A stretch of DNA of 64,000 nt from positions 33,126 to 97,125 of the forward strand of contig NZ_AQUR01000082.1 of the NCBI RefSeq assembly GCF_000372525.1. Reading direction: 5' to 3'. Shown here piece by piece: positions 1 to 9,062 of the stretch (position 1 is its first letter; each line of letters begins with the position of its first letter). The translations under genes and the position numbers were made by a program. This DNA is from Cupriavidus neocaledonicus. GTDB lineage: Bacteria; Pseudomonadota; Gammaproteobacteria; Burkholderiales; Burkholderiaceae. The notes beneath the pieces are model-generated. The model was not told where the DNA came from. It made no database searches and saw only the letters and a list, made by a program, of their open reading frames with translations.

Positions 1-87
1 GGCGGCGGCCAGCGCGGCCGGCACGCCCGCCGACAGCGCTACCGTCAGCGCGGTGGAGAGCAAACGTGGGGAAAGCGGCGAGAACAT
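1..87 (-). CDS. N-terminus of an exported protein (truncated by window edge)
   Basis: Only the first 29 codons are inside the window. They read on the minus strand from an ATG at 87 and look like a Sec signal peptide: MFSPLSPR, a hydrophobic stretch, then an Ala-rich cleavage region. A good ribosome binding site (GCAGGAG) lies just upstream. The mature protein is outside the window, so its family cannot be read. A Bug-type receptor is plausible only because the neighbouring operon has two; this is inference. Confidence 0.6.
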   Translation of the reverse strand, partial: MFSPLSPRLLSTALTVALSAGVPAALAAA

Positions 88-199
88 CCTGGACTCCTGC
101 AACGGGGCGGCGCCAGACCGCACCTTCAGGCGCCGGCGCCGATGCAGTTCAGGCCGCGACGCGCGGGCAAAAGTTCCCTTGCCGCCACAGCCAGCGGCC

Positions 200-958
200 C
201 TAACGCCGCACGCAGGCCTTGTAGGTGAACTTGTCGCCGCGGAACATGAATTCCGAAAACGCCAGCGGCCGGTCGTCGATATCGTGGGGCGTGAAGCGGA
301 TACGCAGCAGCGGCTCGCCCGGCTCGACCTTGAGCCGGCGCGCGGCTTCCGCGGTGGCGGGGATCGCCGCGCTTTCCGTGTGCAGGTACTTGAGGCGATA
401 GCCCAGCCGGGCCTCCACGATCATCAGCGCGTCATTGTTTTCCAGGTCGTGCTCGAGGATGGCGCGCATCAGCGCTTCGGGCGCCATGGTCACGCCGACC
501 GCCACCGGCGTGCCGGCCACGGACTTGAGCGTGGTCACGCTCAGCAGCTTGCTGCCGGGCGGTACGCGCAGCGCATCGGCGGCGATAGCCGGCGCGGTGA
601 TCAGCCGCGTCGACAGCAGCCTGCCGTGCGCTTCGTGGCCACGGGCGCGCATGTAGTCATAGAAGCCGGTCAGCGGTCCCAGGTCTGCCTGCCCCGCCGG
701 GCGGCTGACGAAGCTGCCCTTGCCGTGGACCGTTTCGATCAGCCCCTCCGCCAGCAGCGACGCCAACGACTGGCGCACGGTGATGCGGCTGACGCCGAAC
801 TCCGCCATCAGTTCGGCCTCCGACGGCAGCTTGATGCCCGGTGTCCATTCGTTGTTGACGATGCGCTGGCGCAGCGCGCCTTCGATCTGCTTGAAGCGGG
901 GCAATGAGCTGGTTGTCACGAGATTCGGCGGATTCATGGGGACGGCCCATGCGGGCAT
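200..958 (-). CDS. GntR/HutC-family transcriptional regulator
   Basis: The protein has 252 residues with an N-terminal winged helix (about residues 18-88, with the recognition-helix motif VSRITVRQSL) and a C-terminal UTRA effector domain of the HutC subfamily (about 105-245). HutC-type regulators usually repress a neighbouring catabolic operon until a small acid or sugar binds UTRA. The gene is divergent from the acyl-CoA synthetase/DUF1254/Bug operon that begins at 1085, and a perfect 16-bp palindrome lies between them, so that operon is the likely target, together with its own gene. The start is uncertain: ATG at 958 and ATG at 937 (MNPPNLV) are both possible and neither has a strong ribosome binding site. 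Confidence 0.88.
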   Translation of the reverse strand: MPAWAVPMNPPNLVTTSSLPRFKQIEGALRQRIVNNEWTPGIKLPSEAELMAEFGVSRITVRQSLASLLAEGLIETVHGKGSFVSRPAGQADLGPLTGFYDYMRARGHEAHGRLLSTRLITAPAIAADALRVPPGSKLLSVTTLKSVAGTPVAVGVTMAPEALMRAILEHDLENNDALMIVEARLGYRLKYLHTESAAIPATAEAARRLKVEPGEPLLRIRFTPHDIDDRPLAFSEFMFRGDKFTYKACVRR

Positions 959-984
959 CTACTTATCATAACAACGTTGACTCA

Positions 985-1000
985 TCATAACATGTTATGA
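985..1000. promoter_or_regulatory. Perfect palindrome, candidate GntR operator
   Basis: TCATAACATGTTATGA is a perfect 16-bp inverted repeat in the AT-rich gap between the GntR gene and the 1085 operon. A related half (TTATCATAAC) lies at 964-973. Its place in the divergent promoter region suggests the binding site of the GntR regulator; binding itself is inferred. Confidence 0.6.
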
Positions 1001-1084
1001 CAACATCGGCCGGCATCATCCATGACAAGACCAGCGGCGCCGGCCCGGCCCTTACGTGACGGCGCACGCATACGGAGACAACCG

Positions 1085-3274
1085 ATGCCAGACCTGAGCG
1101 CACTGCTGCAACCGCGCACCATCGCCGTGATCGGCGCTTCCACCCAGCCCGACAAGGTAGGCGGCATGCCGGTGCGGCTGCTGAGCGAGCTGGGCTACGC
1201 CGGCCGCATCGTCCCGGTCCACGCCACCGCCAGCGAAGTGCAGGGGCTGGCAGCGGTGCCGACGATGGACGCGCTGGATGCGCCGGCCGACCTCGCCATC
1301 GTCGCGCTGCCGGTCGGTGCCAGCCTCGACGCAATGCGACAGCTGGCGCGCAACGGCACGCGCGCCGCGGTGTTCTTCACCTCTGGCTTTGCCGAGACCG
1401 GCGGCGATGGCATCGCTCTGCAGGCCGAACTGGCGGCGCTGGCGCAGGCCCACGGCATCACGCTGCTGGGACCGAACTGCCTGGGCGCGATGAGCCTGCG
1501 CGAACGCGTGTTCGCCACCTTCTCGCCGATTCCGCTCGGCGGGCTGCCGCCGCTCGGCGAGGTCGGGCTGGTCAGCCAGAGCGGCGCCTTCGGGGCCTAT
1601 GCCTTCGCGCTGGCGCGCGAGGCCCAGCTGGGCCTGAGCCACTGGGTCACCACCGGCAACGAAGCCGGCCTGCATGTGGCGGACGTGATCGAATGGCTGG
1701 CCCGCGACGACGCCACGCGCGTGATCCTGGCCTACCTGGAAGGCTGCCGCGACGGCGCTCGCCTGCGCCGCGCGCTGGCGGCCGCGCGTGCGGCAGGCAA
1801 GCCGGTGGTGGTGACCAAGGTGGGCACCACCGCGGCCGGCGCGCGCTCCGCGCAATCGCATACCGCCAGCCTGGCGGGCGAAGACGCGGTCTACCAGGCG
1901 GTGTTCGACGAATACGGCGTGTTCCGCGCCGATACGCTGGAGGACTTCTTCCGGCTCGGCTACGTGCTGTCGCGCGGGCGCCGGCCCACGCGCTGGCAGC
2001 CTGCGGCGAAGGAGCCGTCCAATGCCGTCACCCCGGTCGCGCTGGTCACTGTCTCCGGCGGCGTCGGCATCATGATGGCCGACCAGGCCGAGGCGCTGGA
2101 GCTGCCGCTGCCGCCAATGCCCGCAGCCCCGGCCGCGGCGCTGCGCAACGCGATTCCGTTCGCCAGCACCGCCAACCCCATCGACGTCACCGGACAGGTG
2201 GTGGCGCAGCCCGAAGTATTGCTGGACGCCATTGCCGCCGCGGCACAAAGCCCGGACTACGGCAGCGTGGTGGCCTTCCTGGCCGGCGGCGTGGGCTCGC
2301 CGCGGATCTGGCCCGGGCTGCAGGAAACCGTCGAGGCCCTGTACCGCGGCGGCAATGCGGCGCCGCTGCTGTTCAGCGGCCTCGCCGATGACGACAAGCG
2401 CCGCTGGCTGGAAGCGCGCGGCGCGCTGGTGTTCCGCGAACCGGCGCACGCGGTGCAGGCCGTGGCCGTGCTGGCGCGGGCCGCGGCGCAAGCTGCGGCA
2501 GCACAGACGCCCGCCTCAGCATGCGTCGCCGCGGCAGTCGGCCTGCCGGTTCCCGATGTGCCGCCCGGCACCACCGCCTTGTCCGAGTTCGAAGCCATGC
2601 AGTGGCTGGCCGCGTGCGGCATCCCCACCGCGCCGCACGGCCTGGCGCGCGATGCGGACGAGGCCGTGCGCATCGCCGGCGGCATGGGCTATCCGGTCGC
2701 GATCAAGCTGTGCTCGCCCGACATCCTGCACAAGAGCGACGTCGGCGGCGTGGTGCTGAACGTGGCCGACGCGCAGGCGGCACGCGCGGCGTTTGCACAA
2801 GTGCGGGCGGCTGCCACCAGCCACGGCAGGCCGGCGCGCTTCGACGGCGCGCTGGTCGCCGGCATGGTGCGCGGCTGGGGCGAACTGATGGTGGGCGTGC
2901 GGTGCGATCCGGTGTTCGGCCTGGTGGCGCTGGCCGGCATCGGCGGCACCGCGGTGGAGATCTTCCGCCAGACCGCGTTCGGCCTGGCGCCGCTGAGCCA
3001 TGCCCGCGCCCGCACCATGCTGCGCGCGAGCCGTGCCGAGGCACTGCTGTCGGGCCACCGCGGCCATCCCGCGCTCGACGCCGGGGCCGTGGCCGAGGTG
3101 CTGGTGCGCGTGTCGCAGGCCGCCGCGGCGCTGGGGCCGCGGTTGGACACACTCGAAATCAATCCGCTGATCGTCACCGCGCGCGGCGTGGTCGCCGCCG
3201 ATGCCGTGGTGACCCTGCAGGCGGCGGCCTCCGACCGCCACACGAACCGACCCACCGAGGAGACCACCCGATGA
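1085..3274 (+). CDS. NDP-forming acyl-CoA synthetase family protein (acetate-CoA ligase-like)
   Basis: This 729-residue protein has the single-chain ADP-forming acyl-CoA synthetase layout. A CoA-binding Rossmann domain comes first (IAVIGAS near residue 13), then succinyl-CoA ligase-like domains, with the conserved phosphorylated-histidine region at H259 (SHTASLAGE). A C-terminal ATP-grasp domain follows (KLCSPDILHKSDVGG near 550). Such enzymes join a carboxylic acid to CoA with ATP, or run the reverse reaction; the acid here is unknown. The family also includes Pat-type acetyltransferases, but no GNAT domain is present. The start at 1085 was chosen because ACGGAGACA precedes it; an in-frame ATG at 1022 lacks such a site. 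It is the first gene of a tight operon and its stop overlaps the next start (ATGA). Confidence 0.88.
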   Translation: MPDLSALLQPRTIAVIGASTQPDKVGGMPVRLLSELGYAGRIVPVHATASEVQGLAAVPTMDALDAPADLAIVALPVGASLDAMRQLARNGTRAAVFFTSGFAETGGDGIALQAELAALAQAHGITLLGPNCLGAMSLRERVFATFSPIPLGGLPPLGEVGLVSQSGAFGAYAFALAREAQLGLSHWVTTGNEAGLHVADVIEWLARDDATRVILAYLEGCRDGARLRRALAAARAAGKPVVVTKVGTTAAGARSAQSHTASLAGEDAVYQAVFDEYGVFRADTLEDFFRLGYVLSRGRRPTRWQPAAKEPSNAVTPVALVTVSGGVGIMMADQAEALELPLPPMPAAPAAALRNAIPFASTANPIDVTGQVVAQPEVLLDAIAAAAQSPDYGSVVAFLAGGVGSPRIWPGLQETVEALYRGGNAAPLLFSGLADDDKRRWLEARGALVFREPAHAVQAVAVLARAAAQAAAAQTPASACVAAAVGLPVPDVPPGTTALSEFEAMQWLAACGIPTAPHGLARDADEAVRIAGGMGYPVAIKLCSPDILHKSDVGGVVLNVADAQAARAAFAQVRAAATSHGRPARFDGALVAGMVRGWGELMVGVRCDPVFGLVALAGIGGTAVEIFRQTAFGLAPLSHARARTMLRASRAEALLSGHRGHPALDAGAVAEVLVRVSQAAAALGPRLDTLEINPLIVTARGVVAADAVVTLQAAASDRHTNRPTEETTR

Positions 3275-4584
3275 ACCAACCCGCTGCGCCCTTCCTTGCC
3301 GGCGCTCCCATCGACACCCCGCAGGAAGCGCTGACCGCCGCGGCGGCACTGCCGCTGGTGCTGGCGACGTATCCGCTGTTTGAAAGCCTGCGCACGTGCC
3401 GGCTGCAGACCTCGGTGGCGCAGGCCACCGGCTACGGGCGTGCGCCGGTCAACATGCTGTCGGCCAGCCCCCAGCCGTGGACCCACCACGACCGCGACAT
3501 CGTCACGCCGGCCAATGACCTGCTCTACTTCTGCGCCTGGATCAACCTGGCCGACGGGCCGGTCACGCTGCACGTGCCCGCGCTGCCGGACGCGCGCCGC
3601 TACTACGTGGTGGAACTGCTCGACGCCTGGACCAACAACTTCGAGAACCTTGGCCCGCGCAACGTGCCCGCCGCGGGCGCCGACATCGTGCTGGCCGGCC
3701 CGGGCCAGCACGCCGACGGCGCGCACGTGGTGCATTGCCCCACGTCGCTGGTCTGGCTGCTGGGCCGCGTGCTGGTGACCGGCACCGACGACCTGCCCGC
3801 CGCCAGCGCCTTCGAGCAGGGTTTCCGCCTGTCCGGCGGCAGCGCGCGGCAACCCGCCTGCGTGCGCGACTGGCAGGACAGCGGGGAGCCGGCGCTCGAC
3901 TTCTTCGCCAACGTCTTCAACGCGCTGCGCGAATATCCGGCCGAGCCTTCCGCCGCGGGGCTGCTGTCGCTGCTGCGCAAATGCGGCATCCGTGCGGGCG
4001 AGCCGCTCGACGTGGGCGCGCTGCGGCCCGCGGTGCAGCAGGGCCTGATGCGTGCCTGGCGCGAAGGGATCGCGCTGATCGAAGCCAATACCCGCAGCCA
4101 TGCGCGCAAGAGCTGGACCTACAGCCTGCTGCTGGGCCGCTATGGCGACGACTGGATGCAGCGCGCCGTGACCGCGATGAAGGGCCTGGGCGCACTGCGC
4201 GCCGACGAAGCCGTCTACGCCGCCGCCGACTACGATGCCGACGGCGAGCTGCTGCACGGCCGCCACACCTATGCGCTGCACTTCCCGCCCGGACACCTGC
4301 CGCCGGCGCAGGCGTTCTGGTCGGTCTCGCTCTACGGCGCCGACCGCTTCTTCACCGACAACGCCATCGGCCGCTATGCGCTGGGCGACCGCAGTCCGGG
4401 GCTGCAGTACGACGCCGACGGCGGGCTCACGCTGACGATCTCGCACCAGCGCCCCGGGCAGGCTGAGGACAACTGGCTGCCGGCACCCGACGCCCCGTTC
4501 TACCTGATCCTGCGCCTGTACCACCCCACCGACGGCTTCATCGCCGGCGACTACGTGATCCCGCCGCTGCGGCGCATCGCCTGA
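3271..4584 (+). CDS. DUF1254/DUF1214 domain protein (first of two)
   Basis: The 437-residue protein has an N-terminal DUF1254 region with the family pattern (VTPANDLLYFCAWINL, then a valine/proline stretch and RRYYVVELLDAWTN, about residues 70-130) and a C-terminal DUF1214 region (FWSVSLYGADRFF, ALGDRSPGLQ, NWLPAPDAPFYLILRLY, about 350-430). The biochemical role of the family is not settled. No signal peptide is seen, unlike many DUF1254 proteins, so it is probably cytoplasmic. It overlaps the synthetase stop by four bases behind GAGGAGA and is followed 12 bases later by a paralogue, so the two may form a complex. Co-transcription with a CoA-ligase and Bug receptors points to catabolism of an organic acid. 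Confidence 0.85.
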   Translation: MNQPAAPFLAGAPIDTPQEALTAAAALPLVLATYPLFESLRTCRLQTSVAQATGYGRAPVNMLSASPQPWTHHDRDIVTPANDLLYFCAWINLADGPVTLHVPALPDARRYYVVELLDAWTNNFENLGPRNVPAAGADIVLAGPGQHADGAHVVHCPTSLVWLLGRVLVTGTDDLPAASAFEQGFRLSGGSARQPACVRDWQDSGEPALDFFANVFNALREYPAEPSAAGLLSLLRKCGIRAGEPLDVGALRPAVQQGLMRAWREGIALIEANTRSHARKSWTYSLLLGRYGDDWMQRAVTAMKGLGALRADEAVYAAADYDADGELLHGRHTYALHFPPGHLPPAQAFWSVSLYGADRFFTDNAIGRYALGDRSPGLQYDADGGLTLTISHQRPGQAEDNWLPAPDAPFYLILRLYHPTDGFIAGDYVIPPLRRIA

Positions 4585-4596
4585 AGGAGACGGCCC

Positions 4597-5913
4597 ATGG
4601 CAACCCAGGACATCTCCCCAGAAGCGCTCGCCCGCGACGCGGTGCGCTACACGCTGCCGCTGTACGAAATGGCGCGCATGCGCGCCGCCACCTGCCCGCG
4701 CCGCGACAGCGCCGGCGTCTTTGCCGGCGACGGCCCGGAGTCGACGCTGCGCTGGATCAACACCGTCACGCACGTGCGCACGCTGCTCGGCCCGCAACAC
4801 CGGCAGGTGGTCACGCCGAACAACGACACGCTCTACACCAACGCCTGGCTCGACCTGTCGCGCGGCCCGCTACTGCTGGACGTTCCGGACTGCCACGGCC
4901 GCTACTACGTGCTGGGGCTGCTCGACGCCTATACCAACCCGTTCGGCTACATCGGCACCCGCACCACCGGCAGCCAGGGCGGCACCTGGCTGCTGCACGG
5001 GCCGGCCTGGCGCGGCGAAGTGCCGGCCGGCGCCACACCGCTGCCCTGCCCCACCGATGCGGTCTGGATCATCGGCCGCATCCTGGCCGACGGCGAAGCC
5101 GACCTGGCGGGCGCGCACGCCTTGCAGGACGGCATCCGCCTGCGCCGGCCCGACGGCACCGCCGCCGCGAGCGTGATCGACGCCGGCATGCACGCCGGCG
5201 AGCGGCCGGCCGATCCCGACCGCTACGCCGCCATCGTCCGGCGCATGCTGGCCGAAAACCCGCCACCTGCCGCCGAGGCGGACCTGGTGCGCAGCTTCGC
5301 CGCCGCCGGCATCGGCAGCGCGACGCCGCTGACGCCGACGCAACGCACTGCGCTGGCAGCCGCGCTGGCGCACGTCGATGCCGAACTGGCCGCGCCCAAG
5401 GCTTCCGCGCTGGGCGGCGGCTGGTCCCTGCCGGTGGAGATCCGCACCTCGTTCGGCGCGCACTACGCGCTGCGCGCCGAGGTGGCGCGCAACTACATCG
5501 GCGCGCTGGGCATCGAGGAAGCCATGTACCTGATGGCCGATTGCGATGCCGACGGCCTGCCGCTGGACGGTACGCACCAGTACGAGCTGGTGTTCCCCGC
5601 GCAGGGGCTGCCACAGGTGGGCGCGTTCTGGTCGCTGACCATGTATCGCAAGACGGACTGCATGCTGGCGGAAAACCCGCTGCAGCGCTATTCGCTGGGC
5701 GACCGCTCGCCCGGCCTGCGCGCGGCGCCGGATGGGAGCCTGCGCATCGTGCTGGGCGCACGCGCACCGGCGGAGGCCACCAGTACCGGCAACTGGCTAC
5801 CCGCGCCGCCCGAACCGTTCTACGTTGCGTTGCGCCTGTACGTCCCCGGCAGCGCGCACCTGGAACGCACCTTCCGCTACCCCGCCATCCGCCGCATGAA
5901 GGAAGCATCATGA
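4597..5913 (+). CDS. DUF1254/DUF1214 domain protein (second of two)
   Basis: This 438-residue paralogue of the preceding gene matches the family pattern more closely: VTPNNDTLYTNAWLDLS and GRYYVLGLLDAYTNPF for DUF1254, then FWSLTMYRKTDCML, SLGDRSPGLR and NWLPAPPEPFYVALRLY for DUF1214. It has no signal peptide. A clear ribosome binding site (AAGGAGA) precedes the ATG. The stop overlaps the start of the following Bug receptor (ATGA), which indicates translational coupling. The two copies differ in the acidic and asparagine positions of the DUF1254 core (NNDT here, AND-L in the first copy), so they may have different roles, one perhaps structural. Function unknown. Confidence 0.87.
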   Translation: MATQDISPEALARDAVRYTLPLYEMARMRAATCPRRDSAGVFAGDGPESTLRWINTVTHVRTLLGPQHRQVVTPNNDTLYTNAWLDLSRGPLLLDVPDCHGRYYVLGLLDAYTNPFGYIGTRTTGSQGGTWLLHGPAWRGEVPAGATPLPCPTDAVWIIGRILADGEADLAGAHALQDGIRLRRPDGTAAASVIDAGMHAGERPADPDRYAAIVRRMLAENPPPAAEADLVRSFAAAGIGSATPLTPTQRTALAAALAHVDAELAAPKASALGGGWSLPVEIRTSFGAHYALRAEVARNYIGALGIEEAMYLMADCDADGLPLDGTHQYELVFPAQGLPQVGAFWSLTMYRKTDCMLAENPLQRYSLGDRSPGLRAAPDGSLRIVLGARAPAEATSTGNWLPAPPEPFYVALRLYVPGSAHLERTFRYPAIRRMKEAS

Positions 5914-6890
5914 ACCGAACCGTTGTCTTCGCCCGGGCCGTGCTCACGACCAGCGTGGCGCTGCTGTGCCTGGGCGGCCAGGCGAAGGCGCAAACCTATC
6001 CGTCGCGGCCGGTCAAGCTGGTGTCGCCCTACGGCGCCGGCGGCTCCAACGACATCTCGGCGCGCATCCTCGCCGATGCGCTGGGCGGCAAGCTCGGCCA
6101 GCAGGTGGTGGTCGAGAACAAGCCCGGCGCCGGCACGCGCCTGGCCACGGAGCAGGTGGCGCATGCCGCGCCGGACGGCTATACGCTGCTGTGGGCGGCC
6201 GCGCCCTTTGCCATCAATACCGCCGCGGGCATCGCGCAGCGGTACGACGTGCACAAGGACTTCGTCGCGGTGGGGCCGCGCGTGCTGGGGCCGATCTTCC
6301 TGATCGTCAATGCCAGCTCGCCGGCGCGCACCGTGGCGGACTTCGTGCGCATGGCCCGGGAGAAGCCCGACGGCGTGACGGTGGCTTCGCCGGGCGCCGG
6401 CTCGGGCCCGCACCTGACCGCCGAGCTGTTCGGGCAGGTCGGCAAGTTCAGGCTGCTGAACGTCCACTACCGCGGCGACGCCACCGCCTACACCGAGCTG
6501 CTGGCCGGCCGCGCCGACGCCACGCTGACCGCCATCACCTCGGCGCTGCCCTTTATTAAGGCCGGCAAGCTGCGCGTGCTGGCGGTGGCGTCTGAACAGC
6601 GCACGCCGGTCTATCCCGATGCGCCCACCTTCGCCGAACAGGGCTATCCGGGCATGGTCGGCTATGGCTGGTTCGGGCTGGTCGCGCCGGCCGGCACGCC
6701 GCCCGCCGTCACCGAGCGGCTCAACCGCGAGGCGTCGGCCGTGCTGGCCGATGCGCAAACCCGCAACAAGCTGCTTGGCCTGGGCCTGGAGCCGCATCCC
6801 GAGCGCGGCAGCGAGTTCTCGGCCTTCATCGACCACGAGATCGGCAAATGGGGCAAGCTGATCCAGGCGCGCGGCATCAAGCTGGACTAG
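5910..6890 (+). CDS. Bug-family periplasmic tricarboxylate-type solute receptor
   Basis: The 326-residue protein has a Sec signal peptide (cleavage near AKAQT, about residue 28) and the Bug fold: YPSRPVKLVSPYGAGGSNDI, VVENKPGAGTRLA, APDGYTLLW, VHYRGD, and the C-terminal lobe FGLVAPAGTPPAVTERLN. Bug receptors bind carboxylic acids in the periplasm and may deliver them to TctAB-type permeases or act as sensors. No TctA or TctB gene is in this operon. It is translationally coupled to the second DUF1254 gene, so its ligand is probably the substrate of this pathway. Confidence 0.93.
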   Translation: MNRTVVFARAVLTTSVALLCLGGQAKAQTYPSRPVKLVSPYGAGGSNDISARILADALGGKLGQQVVVENKPGAGTRLATEQVAHAAPDGYTLLWAAAPFAINTAAGIAQRYDVHKDFVAVGPRVLGPIFLIVNASSPARTVADFVRMAREKPDGVTVASPGAGSGPHLTAELFGQVGKFRLLNVHYRGDATAYTELLAGRADATLTAITSALPFIKAGKLRVLAVASEQRTPVYPDAPTFAEQGYPGMVGYGWFGLVAPAGTPPAVTERLNREASAVLADAQTRNKLLGLGLEPHPERGSEFSAFIDHEIGKWGKLIQARGIKLD

Positions 6891-6956
6891 CGTGCGGGCG
6901 CACGCCGTCCGCGCAAGGCAAACCGTGACATCGCATAAACAGGAGACCACGCCATC

Positions 6957-7979
6957 ATGAAGACCGTTGCCCCTTTTTCGCCGTGGGTGCAAGGCAAGCT
7001 GCTGCAGGTCGCGCTGCCCTGGCTCGGCATCGCGGCGCTCGCCGTAGCCCCCGTCGCCGCGCCCGCGCAGGGCGCCTATCCGGCCAAGCCCATCCACCTG
7101 ATCGTCGCCTATCCGCCGGGCGGCCTCACCGACACGCTGGCGCGCGCCGTCGGCGACGGCCTGTCGCGCCAACTGGGCAAGACCGTGGTGGTCGAGAACA
7201 AGGGCGGCGCCGGCGGCATCATCGGCACCGACTATGTCGCCAAGGCGGCGCCGGACGGTTACACGCTGCTGATGACCATTCCCGGACCGATCACGTCCAA
7301 CCTGGCGCTGTACAAGAAGCTGCCCTACGATCCCCGCACCGACCTGCGCCCGGTCTCCGACATTGCCACCGCGCGCACCGTGCTGGCGGTCAACAGCAGC
7401 GTGCCGGCCAGGACCGTCGCCGAGCTGCTGGCCTATGCCAAGGCCTCGCCCGGCAAGCTGCGCATGGGCTCATGGGGCCCGGGCACGCAGCCGCATACCA
7501 TCCAGACCTATTTCGCCAGGCAATACCAGGCTGACATGCTGCACGTGCCCTACCGCGGCGAAGGGCCGATGGTGACCGACCTGCTGGCCGGCCAGGTCAA
7601 CGTGACGGTGGGCTCGGTGACCGCGCTCAAGCAACATTTCGCCACCGGCAAGCTGCGTCCGCTCGCGGTCACCGGCACGCGGCGCGCGCAGGCGCTGCCG
7701 GACGTGCCAACCTTCACCGAAGCCGGCTACGCCGACGAGCCGTTCCGGCTGACCGGCCCCATCACGCTGATGGCGCCCGCCAGGACGCCGCAGGACATCA
7801 TCGACCGCCTCGGCCGCGAGACCGCCGGCCTGGTCGCCAGCGCCGACATGCAGCGGCGCATCGTGGACATGGGCGCGGAGCCGCTCGGCACCACCCCGGC
7901 GCAGGCCGAGGCGGCCTACAAGGCCTACCTGCCGGTGGTGCTGAAGCTGACGGCGGATACGGGGGTGACGCTGGACTGA
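6957..7979 (+). CDS. Bug-family periplasmic solute receptor
   Basis: This is the second Bug receptor of the operon (340 residues). It has a longer signal peptide (cleavage near APAQGAYPA, about residue 37-39) and the motifs YPAKPIHLIVAYPPGG, VVENKGGAGGIIG, APDGYTLLMT, PYDPRTDLRPV and HVPYRGEGPM. It lies 66 bases after the previous receptor, behind ACAGGAGACC. The GGAGGIIG loop is the usual form and differs from the GAGTRLA loop of its neighbour, so the two may bind different ligands. Confidence 0.93.
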   Translation: MKTVAPFSPWVQGKLLQVALPWLGIAALAVAPVAAPAQGAYPAKPIHLIVAYPPGGLTDTLARAVGDGLSRQLGKTVVVENKGGAGGIIGTDYVAKAAPDGYTLLMTIPGPITSNLALYKKLPYDPRTDLRPVSDIATARTVLAVNSSVPARTVAELLAYAKASPGKLRMGSWGPGTQPHTIQTYFARQYQADMLHVPYRGEGPMVTDLLAGQVNVTVGSVTALKQHFATGKLRPLAVTGTRRAQALPDVPTFTEAGYADEPFRLTGPITLMAPARTPQDIIDRLGRETAGLVASADMQRRIVDMGAEPLGTTPAQAEAAYKAYLPVVLKLTADTGVTLD

Positions 7980-8153
7980 GGGACGCCGGGACTGTGCAAC
8001 CAGCGCCATCGCCTGGCGGGGGCGTTGCCGACGCCGCCCGCGGCAAAGCCGATGTCGCCGGGCGGGCCCTGAGTGACCGGTGCGCGACCCGGCGAAGCTG
8101 CCGTGATACAGTCGACAGCGTGCGTCAGACGGACGCACCAGTCCCCCGCACGC

Positions 8154-8645
8154 ATGAAAACGCTGCTGATCGTCTACCACACCATGACCGGCGGCACGCG
8201 CCAGATGGCCGAGGCGGCCGCCGACGCAGCGCGCCGGCAGCCCGGCGTCACGGTCGTGCTCAAGACCGCCGCCGCGGCCGGCCCCGACGATGTGCTGGCC
8301 GCTGACGGCTACCTGTTCGCCACCCCGGAGAACCTGGCCGCGATCGCGGGCATGATGAAGGACTTCTTCGACCGCTGCTATTACCCCGCGCTGGACCGCA
8401 TCAACGGCCGGCCCTACGCCGCCATGATCTGCGCCGGCAGCGATGGCCAGAACGCGCTGCGCCAGCTCGAGCGCATTGCCACCGGCTGGCGCCTGAACCG
8501 CGTCGCGCCCGGGCTGATCGTCTGCACGCATGCGCAGACGCCGGAGCGCATCCTCGCCCCCAAGCAGATCGAAGCCGCCGACCTGGCGCGGTGCGCGGAG
8601 CTTGGCGAGGGCCTGGCCGCGGGGCTGGGCCTGGGGGTGTTCTAA
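8154..8645 (+). CDS. Flavodoxin/NADPH-dependent FMN reductase-like protein
   Basis: The 163-residue protein starts with a flavodoxin-like beta strand and phosphate loop (LLIVYHTMTGGTRQMAE) and has FATPENLAAIAGMMKDFFDR, a pattern seen in flavodoxin-fold NAD(P)H oxidoreductases where FMN and the partner are bound. It is probably a small cytoplasmic flavoprotein; its electron partner is unknown. The ATG at 8154 was chosen because the fold begins there; an earlier in-frame start at 8073 would add 27 residues with no fold character. It stands alone between the Bug operon and a small membrane protein. Confidence 0.75.
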   Translation: MKTLLIVYHTMTGGTRQMAEAAADAARRQPGVTVVLKTAAAAGPDDVLAADGYLFATPENLAAIAGMMKDFFDRCYYPALDRINGRPYAAMICAGSDGQNALRQLERIATGWRLNRVAPGLIVCTHAQTPERILAPKQIEAADLARCAELGEGLAAGLGLGVF

Positions 8646-8729
8646 GGCCCTTCCGGCCATCGCACAGCCACGGCGCGGACCGGGAACAGGTCTTGCACGT
8701 CCCACGCATTCCCTGTACGGCCCCTTGCC

Positions 8730-9002
8730 ATGGACGACCCCGAAATTACCGCTTCAGAAGCCCGGCGCGATCCGCTTGCCGGCACGGCGCGCGGCGTGAT
8801 GCGCCTGGTCGACGCGCTGACGCAGACCGCGCTGGTGGTCGCCACCGCCACCCTGGCCTGGGTGCTGTGGCGCCGTTCCGATGCCTATGCGTGGTTTGGC
8901 GGACTCGGCCCCGGCACCGCGGTGACGCTGGCGGTGCTGGTCACGCTGGTGGCGCTGCTCGGTGTCTGGATGGGCGTGCGCACCTGGCGGCGGGTGGGCT
9001 GA
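8730..9002 (+). CDS. Small two-helix membrane protein, unknown
   Basis: The 90-residue protein has a charged N-terminus and two hydrophobic segments (about residues 30-47 and 59-80) joined by a short loop and ending in a basic tail (VRTWRRVG). That is a plain two-helix inner-membrane layout with both ends inside. I do not recognise a family. There is no strong ribosome binding site, and it lies 84 bases after the flavodoxin-like gene and 60 before the SDR gene. It is kept as a gene because of its coding-type composition and membrane pattern. Confidence 0.55.
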   Translation: MDDPEITASEARRDPLAGTARGVMRLVDALTQTALVVATATLAWVLWRRSDAYAWFGGLGPGTAVTLAVLVTLVALLGVWMGVRTWRRVG

Positions 9003-9062
9003 AGCGTCGCTAATCCTTACAACGCCACAGTAAAAACCGGCCACCCACCCAGAGGAGCTTCG

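Noticed and set aside
6890..6905. GCGTGCG/CGCACGC hairpin as a terminator between the two Bug genes
   Set aside because: The loop is only two bases and no T-run follows; the next gene has a good ribosome binding site and fits the same operon.
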